The notes beneath the pieces were generated by a model. That model had not been told where the DNA came from and made no database searches. It worked only from the letters and a program-made list of their open reading frames with translations. Below are positions 1 to 8,592 of a stretch of DNA of 64,000 bases, one piece after another. The DNA comes from Dolichospermum sp. LEGE 00240 (GTDB taxonomy: Bacteria; Cyanobacteriota; Cyanobacteriia; Cyanobacteriales; Nostocaceae): assembly GCF_015207875.1 (NCBI RefSeq), contig NZ_JADEVZ010000009.1, positions 1 through 64,000 of the forward strand. Reading direction: 5' to 3'. The translations under genes and the position numbers were made by a program. Numbering within the stretch: the first letter of the stretch is position 1; every line of letters begins with the position of its first letter.

Positions 1-237
1 ACAGGCTTTTTTCCAAATCCCGGTGGGTCACTTGATGGTGGTGATGATGAGTTAACGGAACTCCTATTTATTTTTTCTAATAGCTGTTCTTGAACTGTCA
101 GGACTTCTGTTAGTTTCTTTGACTGTTTTTCTATTTCCTGCGCCATTTCCTCCACCAGTTTCTTGACGCTGGCTGGAGTCTTACCCCAATCTTCTGGAGG
201 TATCTGTTCTAAGTGATTGACGCGATTTAGTTCCATG
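1..237 (-). CDS. IS66-family transposase, N-terminal part (partial)
   Basis: The frame is open on the minus strand and runs off the left edge, so only about 79 N-terminal residues are visible. They contain IPPEDWGKTPASVKKLV, a Lys/Glu/Gln-rich coiled-coil segment, and then the SSPPSSDPPGFGKKP stretch. This N-terminal layout is known from IS66 transposases (the DUF6444-like segment before the zinc-finger and DDE parts). I chose the ATG at 237. The frame stays open up to an ATG at 338, but those extra codons lie outside the element's terminal repeat and are antisense kaiC sequence. Confidence 0.8.
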
Positions 238-305
238 TCACTTAATTTATCACATTTTGGAGGTAATTTTTTAACGATCGCTCTTCTACCCCCCTGAACG
301 GTTAC
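1..305 (-). mobile_element. IS66-type insertion sequence, one end only
   Basis: This is the transposase-start end of an insertion sequence that continues past the left edge of the window. Its terminal inverted repeat reads GTAACCGTTCAGGGGGGTAG on the minus strand at 286-305. A near-identical terminus (GTAACCGTTCACGGGGGG) ends the 240-bp MITE at 45694-45933, which has 8-bp target duplications as expected for IS66. KaiC-like sequence resumes at once to the right, so the element sits inside kaiC. If it is intact, the 8-bp duplication predicted at 306-313 should also lie at its other end outside this window. Confidence 0.8.
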
Positions 306-627
306 TACCACAGACCAATTTCTGGGTTCTAATTCCATTACTGACTCCCATATTTCCACGATTACAGATACAATTTTGATGTTACAATATGTAGAGATTC
401 GGGGAGAAATGTCGCGGGCAATTAACGTATTTAAAATGCGCGGCTCATGGCACGACAAGGGCATTCGTGAATATAATATTACGGCAGATGGTCCTGATAT
501 TAAAGATTCATTCCGTAATTATGAGCGGATTATTAGTGGTGCGCCTACCCGCGTTAGTATAGACGAAAAGGCAGAACTGTCTCGGATTGTTAAACGTTTT
601 GAAGACAAACCGAGTTCTGATCTCTAA
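306..627 (+). pseudogene. kaiC: KaiC C-terminal fragment, cut by IS66
   Basis: The frame encodes the last ~105 residues of the circadian clock ATPase KaiC. It matches the CII end: DQFLGSNSITDSHISTITDT with the two autophosphorylation residues (S431/T432 in Synechococcus numbering), then VEIRGEMSRAINVFKMRGSW, and the C-terminal tail ending at 627. Homology starts at about residue 415 of the usual 519, directly at the terminal repeat of the IS66 element. The CI domain and the CII P-loop are therefore not joined to it. There is no start codon of its own before a TTG at 376. The downstream neighbour is a TolC gene, as in Anabaena where kaiC precedes hgdD. The rest of kaiC may lie beyond the IS outside the window. 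Confidence 0.93.
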
Positions 628-736
628 CATGATTTATAGTGCGATATTTCTGCCTAAATCTCCAGATCGTGCTATATTTTGTGTTGAAGACAAGTATTCT
701 GCCGCTAAATTAATATTTTTTGTGTGAGGGGATGCG

Positions 737-2740
737 GTGAAAGGACAGCAATTATTCCATTGTTTCTTACCTGGTGTAACAGTAGCAGTATTAACAACTC
801 AGCCCGCTTGGGCTAATGTTATTAAAGTGAATGAGTCACAACTAAAGTCTGCTCCTAGTGTGTTGGTTTTTACTAATAGTAGAAATTTATTCCCAGACAA
901 TAGCCTACTATCTAAAAGTAAAGTTAATAGTAACCCAGGATTATTACCTGTTAGTTATTTTAGTCAAGGCAGTATCAAGCTTGTTGGTAACTCCAGTCTA
1001 CCTATAATCATGGCTGACAATGATTTCAGCACTGGGAGAGAAAAAAATTCTCCGAAATATAACAATAGATTTGTAAGTTTTTCTGATTTATCAAATTCAG
1101 GTGATAATTTACTGTTTGCGAGTAATTCTCAGTTAGGTAGTTTAAGTAACTCTGATCAGCAAGTGATCAATGGTGATGTTGAGGTATCAAAGTTACTAGA
1201 GTCTAGTAATTGTCCACAATCACAGCCCAAGAGTCAAGCAGCTTTACTACTTACTGCTAACACCTGCTTACCGCAAAATAATAGTTTGATAGCACAAACA
1301 ACTGTTCCGACTACGACAGAAACCAGTACACCTCCGACCGCAGAAAATGTCAATTCTGCACCTAGTCAACCTGTAGATTTTCCTAATGTTCCTAAGGAGT
1401 TGAATCCCAGTCCTAATCCGCTGTTATATCCAACGCAAGCAGAGGAAGTGAAGGTGCAGGAAACTCAGCCAATTAGTTTGTCACAGGCGCTGGAACTGGC
1501 TAAACGGAATAATAATGATTTACAGGTGTCTGTACTGCAACTGGAACGGAGTAAGTCGGTTTTGCGTGAAGCTCAAGCGGCTTTAATGCCTAGTGTAGAT
1601 TTGAGCGGTGATGTAACTAATAGTCGTAGTGTTGGTGACACACTAGCTGTTAAAAGACAACGGAATAATGGATTAACCGTAGATGATGCTCCATCTAATA
1701 CGACATTTAGCGGTACTGCACAGATAAGGTATGATCTTTACACCTCTGGTAGACGTAATGCAGCGATTAAAGAGGCTGAAGAACGGATCCGGGTGCAAGA
1801 GTTGGATGTGGAAAGACAATCTGAAGAAATTCGCCTGAATGTGGCTAGGGCATATTATGATTTGCAACAAGCTGATGAAAATGTGAGAATTTCCCAGTCA
1901 GCGGTTACAAATGCTCAGGCGAGTTTGAAGGATGCAGTGGCTTTAGAACGGGCTGGTGTGGGGACTCGGTTCGATGTGTTGCGATCGCAGGTAAATTTAG
2001 CCAACTCCCAACAGGACTTAACTAGTGCCTTTTCTCAACAACAAATTGCCCGCCGTAAGTTAGCACCACTGTTGAATTTACCCCAATCAGTGAGTATTAG
2101 TGCGTCCGATCCTGTAAAACCGGCAGGTTTATGGCAACATCCACTAGAACAAAGTATTGTTTTAGCTTATCAAAATCGTCCTGAACTACAACAGAACCTA
2201 GCACAGCGCAATATTAGCGAGGCTCAAAGAAAACAAGCATTAGCAGCTTTGGGTCCCCAAGTGAGCTTAGTGGGTAGATATAACTTGTTAGATCAATTTG
2301 ATGATGGCACCAGCGTGAGTGATGGTTATTCTTTGGGAGTGCAAGCCACCTTCAGTTTATATGATGGTGGGGCAGCAAAAGCCAGAGCAGCCCAATCTAA
2401 GACCAATATTGCGATCGCTGAAACTCAATTTTCTGAACAGCGTAACCAAATCCGCTTCCAAGTAGAACAGGCATATTCTACCCAAGCATCAAATTTGGAG
2501 AATGTGAAAACTTCTGATGTCGCTTTAGAACAAGCTAAAGAGTCTTTGCGGTTAGCGCGGTTAAGATTCCAAGCTGGTGTAGGCACTCAAACTGATGTAA
2601 TTAACGCATTAAATGATCTCACTCGTTCTGAAGGTAATCGCATTAAAGCAATTTTAGATTACAACCGTGCTTTAACTGAATTACAAAGATACGTTACCAC
2701 TAGGGGTTTGAATCAGTTACAGGAATCAGGGGTCAAGTAA
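737..2740 (+). CDS. hgdD: TolC-family outer-membrane channel (HgdD-type)
   Basis: A 667-residue outer-membrane efflux protein starting at GTG 737. It has a signal peptide (hydrophobic core then QPAWA) and a long low-complexity, Pro/Thr-rich N-terminal extension to about residue 240. Two TolC/OEP repeats follow, beginning at ISLSQALELAKRNN and at the QNRPELQQN region, with heptad-rich helices (LRLARLRFQAGVGTQTDVINA). The family forms trimeric channels that work with HlyD-type adaptors. In Anabaena the gene after kaiC is hgdD, which exports heterocyst glycolipids and other substrates with DevBCA. The same placement after kaiC supports this name. devBCA-like and HlyBD-like partners are also in this window. 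Confidence 0.88.
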   Translation: MKGQQLFHCFLPGVTVAVLTTQPAWANVIKVNESQLKSAPSVLVFTNSRNLFPDNSLLSKSKVNSNPGLLPVSYFSQGSIKLVGNSSLPIIMADNDFSTGREKNSPKYNNRFVSFSDLSNSGDNLLFASNSQLGSLSNSDQQVINGDVEVSKLLESSNCPQSQPKSQAALLLTANTCLPQNNSLIAQTTVPTTTETSTPPTAENVNSAPSQPVDFPNVPKELNPSPNPLLYPTQAEEVKVQETQPISLSQALELAKRNNNDLQVSVLQLERSKSVLREAQAALMPSVDLSGDVTNSRSVGDTLAVKRQRNNGLTVDDAPSNTTFSGTAQIRYDLYTSGRRNAAIKEAEERIRVQELDVERQSEEIRLNVARAYYDLQQADENVRISQSAVTNAQASLKDAVALERAGVGTRFDVLRSQVNLANSQQDLTSAFSQQQIARRKLAPLLNLPQSVSISASDPVKPAGLWQHPLEQSIVLAYQNRPELQQNLAQRNISEAQRKQALAALGPQVSLVGRYNLLDQFDDGTSVSDGYSLGVQATFSLYDGGAAKARAAQSKTNIAIAETQFSEQRNQIRFQVEQAYSTQASNLENVKTSDVALEQAKESLRLARLRFQAGVGTQTDVINALNDLTRSEGNRIKAILDYNRALTELQRYVTTRGLNQLQESGVK

Positions 2741-2770
2741 GAGGTAATGGGTAAATGGGTCAACTTAAAG

Positions 2771-2890
2771 CCAGCCAGGGAATAAATTCCCTGTCTCAAA
2801 GCTAAAGTCGGTTAAAACCGACTATTCTAACATTCAGAGTGCGTTAAAACGCACTTTAGCTTTGAGACCGGAACTTAAGTTCCGGGCAGG
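2771..2890. repeat. Nested inverted-repeat element
   Basis: The space between hgdD and the next gene (313 bp) holds nested palindromes. TCTCAAAGCTAAAG near 2794 pairs with CTTTAGCTTTGAGA near 2857, with smaller inverted repeats inside (TCGGTTAAAACCGA, GTGCGTTAAAACGCAC) and outside (GGGAATAAATTCCC, CCGGAACTTAAGTTCCGG). It could fold into a large hairpin. A dispersed motif (TTGACACCAATGA near 2928) also occurs near 27103. Confidence 0.65.
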
Positions 2891-3053
2891 TTTGTCAGCC
2901 AACAAATAAGCCATTTTTAGCCTAATTTGACACCAATGAAGCTCTTGCTTTACCCCTACCCGCAAAATCAAATAATTAAGCCGTGTTGAGTATACCTATC
3001 ACCAGTCCCAATGCTGTAAAATAGTTTTCAAATCCTGGTCTAGTCAAAAACTC

Positions 3054-3437
3054 ATGACTAAAGTTACATCACAAGAGATTGCCAAATTTCGTTCTCATTT
3101 AGCAGATGATCCGCAAGCAATGGAAGCATTAGACTTGATAGAGGATTGCGATGGAGATTTAGAAGATGCGGTAATGACTCTGGCCATTCGGGCTGGACAA
3201 GAACCAGAACAAACCAATTCCGACTGGCTAGATGCTTTAGCCAAAAAATGGCGGGCGGTAATTTGTGAACAAGAATATCGAGAAGACTTGTTAAATGAGT
3301 CAATTCAAGGGATGATATTACATCTAAGGACAATACCGAGTTTTCCCAAAAGTCTGGCTACACCCGTTTTAATTTATATTCTTAAACAAGGTGTGAATAA
3401 TTTTTGTGAGCCTTTGGATTTGCTAAAGTCACATTAA
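3054..3437 (+). CDS. Conserved cyanobacterial hypothetical protein
   Basis: A 127-residue soluble protein with no domain I can name. The N-terminal half is acidic and helical (ALDLIEDCDGDLEDAVMTLA). The tryptophan-containing middle (SDWLDALAKKWRAVI) and the C-terminal ILHLRTIPSFPKSLATPVLI look like a compact helical fold. It lies 18 bp before the next gene on the same strand, so the two are probably cotranscribed. There is no signal peptide and no transmembrane segment. Confidence 0.7.
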   Translation: MTKVTSQEIAKFRSHLADDPQAMEALDLIEDCDGDLEDAVMTLAIRAGQEPEQTNSDWLDALAKKWRAVICEQEYREDLLNESIQGMILHLRTIPSFPKSLATPVLIYILKQGVNNFCEPLDLLKSH

Positions 3438-3455
3438 TCCTGAGTTTTAAAATTG

Positions 3456-3956
3456 ATGAATTATCTTGTTGCTGTATTATCAGATCGCATCCAGGCTGAA
3501 GCCGCTGATTTAGCTTTAGAAAGAGAAGGCATAAATGGCACTATTCTCGGTAGAGGATACAAAAGTGCTGATGAATTTGGTTTAATTGATCCCAAAGAAC
3601 AAGCGAAAAAACAAGTCAAGCTAATGGCGATTTGGTTAGTACCATTTGGCTTTTTTGCTGGTTTTACCTTCAGTTTGATTACCGGTTTAGATACCTTCGC
3701 TTGGGCTGGAGAAATTGGCAATCATGTAATTGGCGGTATTCTGGGGGCTGGTAGCGGTGCAATGGGTAGTGTATTTGTAGGTGGTGGCGTGGGTTTATTT
3801 GAGGGTGGTGGTGATGCTTTACCCTATCGCAATCGTTTAGATGCAGGTAAATATTTAATTGTGGTACAGGGTTCGGAAACTCTAACTCGTCAAGCTACTC
3901 GCATTCTCCGCCAGTTTGAACCAGAAAATATTCAAGGTTATGCGGAAACTAATTAA
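3456..3956 (+). CDS. Conserved membrane protein with glycine-rich segment
   Basis: A 166-residue protein starting at ATG 3456, preferred over the in-frame TTG three bases upstream. The N-terminal part (YLVAVLSDRIQAEAADLALE) looks like a small alpha/beta domain. It is followed by a hydrophobic segment (LMAIWLVPFGFFAGFTFSLI) and a Gly-rich hydrophobic stretch (GGILGAGSGAMGSVFVGGGV). The C-terminal part (YLIVVQGSETLTRQATRIL) resembles the N-terminal domain, suggesting two cytosolic halves around a membrane hairpin. It is probably in an operon with the gene upstream. Function unknown. Confidence 0.7.
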   Translation: MNYLVAVLSDRIQAEAADLALEREGINGTILGRGYKSADEFGLIDPKEQAKKQVKLMAIWLVPFGFFAGFTFSLITGLDTFAWAGEIGNHVIGGILGAGSGAMGSVFVGGGVGLFEGGGDALPYRNRLDAGKYLIVVQGSETLTRQATRILRQFEPENIQGYAETN

Positions 3957-4054
3957 TTGGTAATTGGTAATTGGTAATTGGTTAATTCCCTTCTTCCTTC
4001 TTTCTTTATTTCTCCTGAACTCCTGACTCCTGACTCCTGAACTCCTATAATTCC

Positions 4055-4834
4055 ATGCTACCTAGAGAAGAACTTTTAAAAGGTGTTGAAAACCGCGATA
4101 CTGTCGCCCGTGTAATTGATCAAGCAGATCAAGCTATAAAGACCTGGGAAGTGGTATGTACAGATTTTTTGTCTCCGCCGGAGTTGGCGGAAATTCAACG
4201 GGTATTTAGCCGTTTAACGGAGGTGCATTCGGTAGCGTGGGGTGGATATCCACAGGCGGAAAGACAAAGGTTAGCGATCGCTCGTGCTGATTTACCATTA
4301 GATCAGTCTCAAGTGGCGATCGTGGCTTTAGAAATTGCTGGTAATTTCTTGTTTGATACAGCAAATCACCGGGATTTTTTAGGCGCAATGCTGGGAACGG
4401 GAATTGTGCGGGAAAAAACGGGAGATGTAATTGTTTTGGGGGAAAGAGGGGCGCAGGTGATTGTTGTCCCTGAATTGGTAGAATTTTTAGAAATGAGTTT
4501 ACAACAGGTGCGTTCTGTGCCGGTGAAAACTCAACGCATTGATATTAGTGAGTTAAAAATCCGCGAACCGAAGAAGAAGGAAATGACGACTGTGGAAGCT
4601 TCTTTGCGGTTAGATGCGGTGGCTTCGGCTGGGTTTGGGATGTCTCGCAGTAAAATGGTGGATTTGATAGACTCTAATGATGTGCGTGTCAATTGGAAGG
4701 AAGTCACCCAAGCCAGTTCCCACGTTAAAACAGGGGATTTAATCGCTATTCGGGGAAAAGGGCGGTTGGAAGTTGGGGAAATTGCGGTGACGAAAAAGGA
4801 TCGCTATCGGGTGCAGTTGACTAGATATATGTAG
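4055..4834 (+). CDS. Photosystem II S4-domain RNA-binding protein
   Basis: A 259-residue protein of the YlmH-like family that cyanobacteria and plastids keep as the photosystem II S4 protein. The N-terminal two thirds carry YlmH-type motifs (RQRLAIARADLPLD; GAMLGTGIVREKTGDVIV). The last ~75 residues form an S4 domain (LRLDAVASAGFGMSRSKMVD, then VRVNWKEV and KTGDLIAIRGKGRL). S4 domains bind structured RNA; a link to PSII assembly or translation is family knowledge, not visible here. The gene is followed by tRNA-Val. Heptamer-like CTCCTGA repeats fill the short gap upstream. Confidence 0.85.
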   Translation: MLPREELLKGVENRDTVARVIDQADQAIKTWEVVCTDFLSPPELAEIQRVFSRLTEVHSVAWGGYPQAERQRLAIARADLPLDQSQVAIVALEIAGNFLFDTANHRDFLGAMLGTGIVREKTGDVIVLGERGAQVIVVPELVEFLEMSLQQVRSVPVKTQRIDISELKIREPKKKEMTTVEASLRLDAVASAGFGMSRSKMVDLIDSNDVRVNWKEVTQASSHVKTGDLIAIRGKGRLEVGEIAVTKKDRYRVQLTRYM

Positions 4835-4904
4835 GATAGAATTTTGGTTTTAGGGGTTGACAGATTATATTTTATATGATAGATTATTAATCTGTGTTGA
4901 TTAC

Positions 4905-4978
4905 GGACGGTTAGCTCAGGTGGTTAGAGTACATCGTTGACATCGATGGGGTCGTTGGTTCGAGTCCAATACCGTCCA
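4905..4978 (+). tRNA. tRNA-Val (GAC)
   Basis: The 74-nt cloverleaf has acceptor stem GGACGGT/ACCGTCC and a D-arm GCTC...GAGT. The anticodon stem CATCG/CGATG encloses the loop TTGACAT, giving anticodon GAC. The T-arm is GTTGG TTCGAGT CCAAT and the discriminator base is A. CCA is not encoded. I see no duplicated 3' end downstream that would mark an integration site. Confidence 0.95.
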
Positions 4979-5136
4979 TATTTTTTGTACAATGACTAAT
5001 TCTTTGTCGTTGGTGGCAGGTTAGTAAACTAGTACAATTGTATATATAATAAAATATAATAAAGAATTATAGTAAAGTTCGCTGTTTAAATGTAGAATTC
5101 TATTAAGTTAACAATTTTCAATTTGTCTCTAAACCT

Positions 5137-5820
5137 GTGGCATTACAAGAAGTAGTATTAGAAATACGTTTTCCCCCTATAGAGGATTACGCTATTTTTG
5201 CTTGCGCAATGTCAGTGTCTCACAAAGTAAACTTTCCACTCACGCAAAAATTAGAGCCTCCTGGATTGCCTGAGTTTGTACCAATATCAGGTGTTGTTCG
5301 TCATCGCTTTTCTGGTCAAGATCAGTCCAAATTATTTCAAATAGGATCTGATGTTATTAGTGTCAATTATCTACAATATACAAATTTTAGTGATTTTATA
5401 GACGATATAAAAGAAATTTTGTCTTCTGCACAAACGCACGGAACTAAAATCAGCTATGCTTACAGAATAGGGCTTCGTTATATTAATAGTTTTAATAAAA
5501 TAGCCGATCCTTTTGAGTTTTTGAATCTTTCCTCTCCCTTTACTAACAAAAGTTTTGATATTACAGAATTTATACAAGTGAGGAAAGTAGATAAAGTTGA
5601 AACCGGATTATTTCTAGATATAAATGTACAATTTAATTCCAATGATCATGGCTTAATCCTAGATTTAAACTCTTTTTATCAGAATGACAAAAATATTGAA
5701 CAACCAGAGGAGCAATGGAGTATAGAAAAATTAATTGATTGGATATCAAAAGCACATGAGCTTATTAAAGAGAACTTTAAAACTTTAGTTCCTCAGTTAG
5801 AAGAAGGGGTAAAACCATGA
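5137..5820 (+). CDS. TIGR04255-family protein (sporadic accessory family)
   Basis: A 227-residue protein beginning at GTG 5137, the only start after an in-frame stop at 5104. The opening EVVLEIRFPP, the central ISYAYRIGLRYIN and the C-terminal helix ending in LIDWISKAHELIKENF fit the TIGR04255 family. That family is scattered among bacteria and has no established function. The stop overlaps the next ATG by 4 bp (ATGA), so it is translationally coupled to the second gene of a three-gene cluster. Frame sequence upstream of the GTG reads SKP, so the native start may once have lain further upstream. Confidence 0.7.
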   Translation: MALQEVVLEIRFPPIEDYAIFACAMSVSHKVNFPLTQKLEPPGLPEFVPISGVVRHRFSGQDQSKLFQIGSDVISVNYLQYTNFSDFIDDIKEILSSAQTHGTKISYAYRIGLRYINSFNKIADPFEFLNLSSPFTNKSFDITEFIQVRKVDKVETGLFLDINVQFNSNDHGLILDLNSFYQNDKNIEQPEEQWSIEKLIDWISKAHELIKENFKTLVPQLEEGVKP

Positions 5821-6182
5821 ACGTTTCTTTAACTATGAATTCGTCAACTTATCCTGTGGAAGATTATTCTGTATATAAAACAGGTAGCAGCCATAATTTT
5901 AAAATTTTGGAGCAGTGTTTGACTCCATTATTTCTCGCTGCGACAGTGGCAACTTCATCAACAACAATGCCTATCCGTAGTCTAACATTTGATTCGGCTG
6001 TTTCAGTTGAAGACAATATTCAAATTCCGCAAATTTATCAAAAAACGATAACCAAGCAGGAAGCTATTGTCATGTTTACTACAAAATGGCAAGAAAGGAG
6101 TATGTCTCTTAGCTATGAAGACTCCAAATTATGGAAAGAGATACTTGCATCACAATCAGAGCAAGGATTTCCGGATTTTTAA
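5817..6182 (+). CDS. Hypothetical protein of TIGR04255 cluster
   Basis: A 121-residue protein with no recognised domain. It overlaps the upstream gene by 4 bp and stops 3 bp before the next. A short hydrophobic segment (LTPLFLAATVATSS) lies near residues 35-48. The C-terminus (TTKWQERSMSLSYEDSKLWK) is charged and helical. Strict coupling to both neighbours implies a shared operon and probably a joint role. Confidence 0.6.
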   Translation: MNVSLTMNSSTYPVEDYSVYKTGSSHNFKILEQCLTPLFLAATVATSSTTMPIRSLTFDSAVSVEDNIQIPQIYQKTITKQEAIVMFTTKWQERSMSLSYEDSKLWKEILASQSEQGFPDF

Positions 6183-6185
6183 GTA

Positions 6186-6581
6186 ATGGGTGGAATTCAA
6201 CTAGATGGTTTAATCCAATATTTACAAAAAGCTTTCCCTGTCTATCCAGATGGAAATACTGCCGATGCCAGGCTCGCTCTAGAACAATTTGGTACTCAAA
6301 ATAGCAGTATTCAGGTTTTATGCGATCCAGTTAAACAATGGTCACAGGGAGACATACTTAATATAATTCCATTCTTAAATTTCACTAAAGATGGAAAGGT
6401 GTCTAATTTTCAAGCACCGGCAATGATAATAACTAGCACCTGTGATTTAGATAGGAAAGAAAAGATAGTTGTATGCCCTTGTTTCCCTCTGGAAAATTTT
6501 AAACCATTAAATTCTTATTCAGAAATTCCTAAAAACAATGTTTTTGAATTTTTCTTCATTGGAAGGTTATGGGGTAAATAA
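6186..6581 (+). CDS. Hypothetical protein, third gene of TIGR04255 cluster, perhaps truncated
   Basis: A 131-residue protein with no named domain. A conserved-looking core reads PAMIITSTCDLDR followed by VVCPCFPLENF, a Cys-containing strand-loop arrangement that could bind metal or thiols. The frame ends abruptly at FFFIGRLWGK. A different frame stays open for about 24 codons beyond (SSLEGYGVNKLIFG), which hints at a 1-2 base frameshift near 6556 with loss of the original C-terminus. Coupled to the two genes upstream. Confidence 0.55.
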   Translation: MGGIQLDGLIQYLQKAFPVYPDGNTADARLALEQFGTQNSSIQVLCDPVKQWSQGDILNIIPFLNFTKDGKVSNFQAPAMIITSTCDLDRKEKIVVCPCFPLENFKPLNSYSEIPKNNVFEFFFIGRLWGK

Positions 6582-6745
6582 ACTCATATTTGGCATAACA
6601 GGTACGGAAGAACCATAATTTGATTCTGTGGGTAGAGGTTTAACGCTGCTGAACCTCATCAATTAACAGGCTTATGACTCTCAGCTAAAGTGCAGCCTGA
6701 TAAAGAAATGGTAAATGGTATGATGACGTTACTCAACTTCCAGTC

Positions 6746-7654
6746 TTAATCGTCTGTATTTTTCTTTTCTGCTATTCTCAATTTAGCAGAACGGGAACGG
6801 GGGTTTTCTTTAATTTCTGCTGCTGTGGCAATTATGGGTTTTTTTGTCAATATTCGCAAGGAGGGGGAATTTCTCAAACCATGTTTCACTGGCCTGTCCT
6901 CTAAACTGTGAAAACTGATAATAGCTATTCTTCCTTCAGGAATTAGTGCGTGAGGTGCTTTTTCTATCAAGGTTTCCAGGACTTTTAATTCGTCGTTAAC
7001 AGCAATTCGCAAAGCTTGAAAAACACGGGTTGCGGGGTGAATTCTCCCATGACGATATTTAGGAGGGACGGAGTAGGCGATCGCATTTGCCAGTTCTGTA
7101 GTAGTATTAAATGGGCGTTTTTCAATTATTCTTCTGGCTATTCTGCGAGAAAGTCTCTCCTCACCGTATTTAAAGAAAATATCCGCCAATTCTTGTTCAC
7201 CCCATTCATTGATAATATCTCCAGCGGTGAGGGATTGTTGCTGGTTCATTCGCATATCTAAATTTGCGGTATTTCTAAAACTAAAACCCCGTTCTGGGTT
7301 ATCTAAATGATAGGAACTTACTCCCAAATCGGCTAAAATTCCATGATAGGTATTTTCTGGAAATTGGTAATTAGCAAAGTTGCTATGAATAAATTTGACT
7401 CTATTTCCAAATTCTGCTAGATTCTCTTTTGCTGCATTTAAAGCATCTTCATCTTGGTCAACTGCGGTAATTTTCACATCTTCAGCAGTCTCTAATATTA
7501 ACCGACTGTGGCCACCACCACCAACGGTTAAATCTAAATAATGTCCACCAGGTTGGATATTTAAACCTGTAATCACTTCTTGACTGAGAACAGGAATATG
7601 GGAAAACGTAATTTCTTCTAAATCTAGTGAGTTTTGTAAATCTGATTTGCTCAT
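6746..7654 (-). CDS. rsmH: 16S rRNA (cytosine1402-N4)-methyltransferase
   Basis: A 302-residue RsmH (MraW). It methylates N4 of C1402 in the 16S rRNA decoding centre using S-adenosylmethionine. The SAM site is [16 protein letters not shown] near residues 40-55. Further signatures are [20 protein letters not shown] near 108, [13 protein letters not shown], and the C-terminal [19 protein letters not shown]. Length is normal. The downstream genes are unrelated, so the classical mra/fts cluster is not kept here, as is usual in cyanobacteria. Confidence 0.96.
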   Translation of the reverse strand: MSKSDLQNSLDLEEITFSHIPVLSQEVITGLNIQPGGHYLDLTVGGGGHSRLILETAEDVKITAVDQDEDALNAAKENLAEFGNRVKFIHSNFANYQFPENTYHGILADLGVSSYHLDNPERGFSFRNTANLDMRMNQQQSLTAGDIINEWGEQELADIFFKYGEERLSRRIARRIIEKRPFNTTTELANAIAYSVPPKYRHGRIHPATRVFQALRIAVNDELKVLETLIEKAPHALIPEGRIAIISFHSLEDRPVKHGLRNSPSLRILTKKPIIATAAEIKENPRSRSAKLRIAEKKNTDD

Positions 7655-7671
7655 TAATTTATTTGATTAAT

Positions 7672-8097
7672 TTATGAAAATGTAACTACTTTTTGCTTTT
7701 CAATGACAGAATTAAAATCAATTCCTTTCCAATCTTTAAATAGTTCCGCAATTTGTTCTAATGTGGTAAAATTGTCTGTAAAATATTCAAATTGGCAAAG
7801 ATCAAGATTGAGAAAAAAACTCAAAAAGCTACAATGATCTTTTACACCAAAACCAAGGGGACAATCAACACGCCAATTATCTATACTTGTGCCATATTCA
7901 TGAATAACTTCGCATATTTTTTCAATCCTACCAGAATATTTTTGACATAATTCTAATAATTCAAGAGGATTTTTACCGATATCACAAAATAACTCTATTG
8001 CTTGATAGGTTAAATTGGTAGGACGATATTTAAAATCAATTAATAATTGACAAATATCTAAGGCTTCTAAAAATTTTTGTTCAGATGTTTTGTTCAT
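7672..8097 (-). CDS. Hypothetical protein
   Basis: A 141-residue, Cys-rich, mostly helical acidic protein with no domain I recognise (NLTYQAIELFCDIGKN; YSGRIEKICEVIHEYG; FLNLDLCQFEYF). It ends 17 bp before the rsmH start and begins 22 bp after the next minus-strand gene, so it can be read in one transcript with the 8120-8551 gene and possibly the restriction-modification gene. Confidence 0.5.
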   Translation of the reverse strand: MNKTSEQKFLEALDICQLLIDFKYRPTNLTYQAIELFCDIGKNPLELLELCQKYSGRIEKICEVIHEYGTSIDNWRVDCPLGFGVKDHCSFLSFFLNLDLCQFEYFTDNFTTLEQIAELFKDWKGIDFNSVIEKQKVVTFS

Positions 8098-8119
8098 TTT
8101 TGCTTATCTGCTTTAGTTA

Positions 8120-8551
8120 TCATTTAGTTATCATTATAGACCAAGGGTATTTATTTTGAGCTATTTTATGAGCATCTAATTGATTCATACCTTGATTAAT
8201 TACCAAATCTGATTCAAGAATTTCATGCTTTAGTAAAACCTCATCACTATCAATTTCTTCTCCTAGTGTCATTCTTTCCCAACTTTCAGCCATACGCAAA
8301 TCAGGGATAAATTGATATTGTAACACTCCCCTACCAAAAGCATACTGTTTAGCTCGTTCAATATCCTCACAATTTAATTGATACCGATTGGCTATTTTGA
8401 GAATATCGTCTTTTGATTCTATAATTTTATCATAAGCTTTTATAGCTTCTTTGAGATATTTTTTCTCATATTGATTAAGATAAGACCATCTATCATTAAG
8501 AGAGATTTCACCATTTGCTTGATTGGGGTTAGATGCTGGAATATTAGACAA
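8120..8551 (-). CDS. Hypothetical protein
   Basis: A 143-residue protein with no domain I can name. The centre is helical and charged (YEKKYLKEAIKAYDKIIESK), followed by NCEDIERAKQYAFGRGVLQY. The C-terminal part reads LDAHKIAQNKYPWSI. It lies 41 bp downstream of the ISP-like restriction-modification gene on the same strand, so it may travel with it as an accessory gene. Confidence 0.5.
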   Translation of the reverse strand: MSNIPASNPNQANGEISLNDRWSYLNQYEKKYLKEAIKAYDKIIESKDDILKIANRYQLNCEDIERAKQYAFGRGVLQYQFIPDLRMAESWERMTLGEEIDSDEVLLKHEILESDLVINQGMNQLDAHKIAQNKYPWSIMITK

Positions 8552-8592
8552 TTTCTTAATCTTTATAGCTGAAAATGAACACCTTTTTTATT

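Noticed and set aside
238-338. Longer start (ATG 338) for the IS66 transposase
   Set aside because: The extra codons are outside the element's terminal repeat and are antisense kaiC sequence.
4905-6581. tRNA-Val as attachment site of a genomic island
   Set aside because: No integrase gene and no duplicated tRNA 3' end were found around the TIGR04255 cluster.
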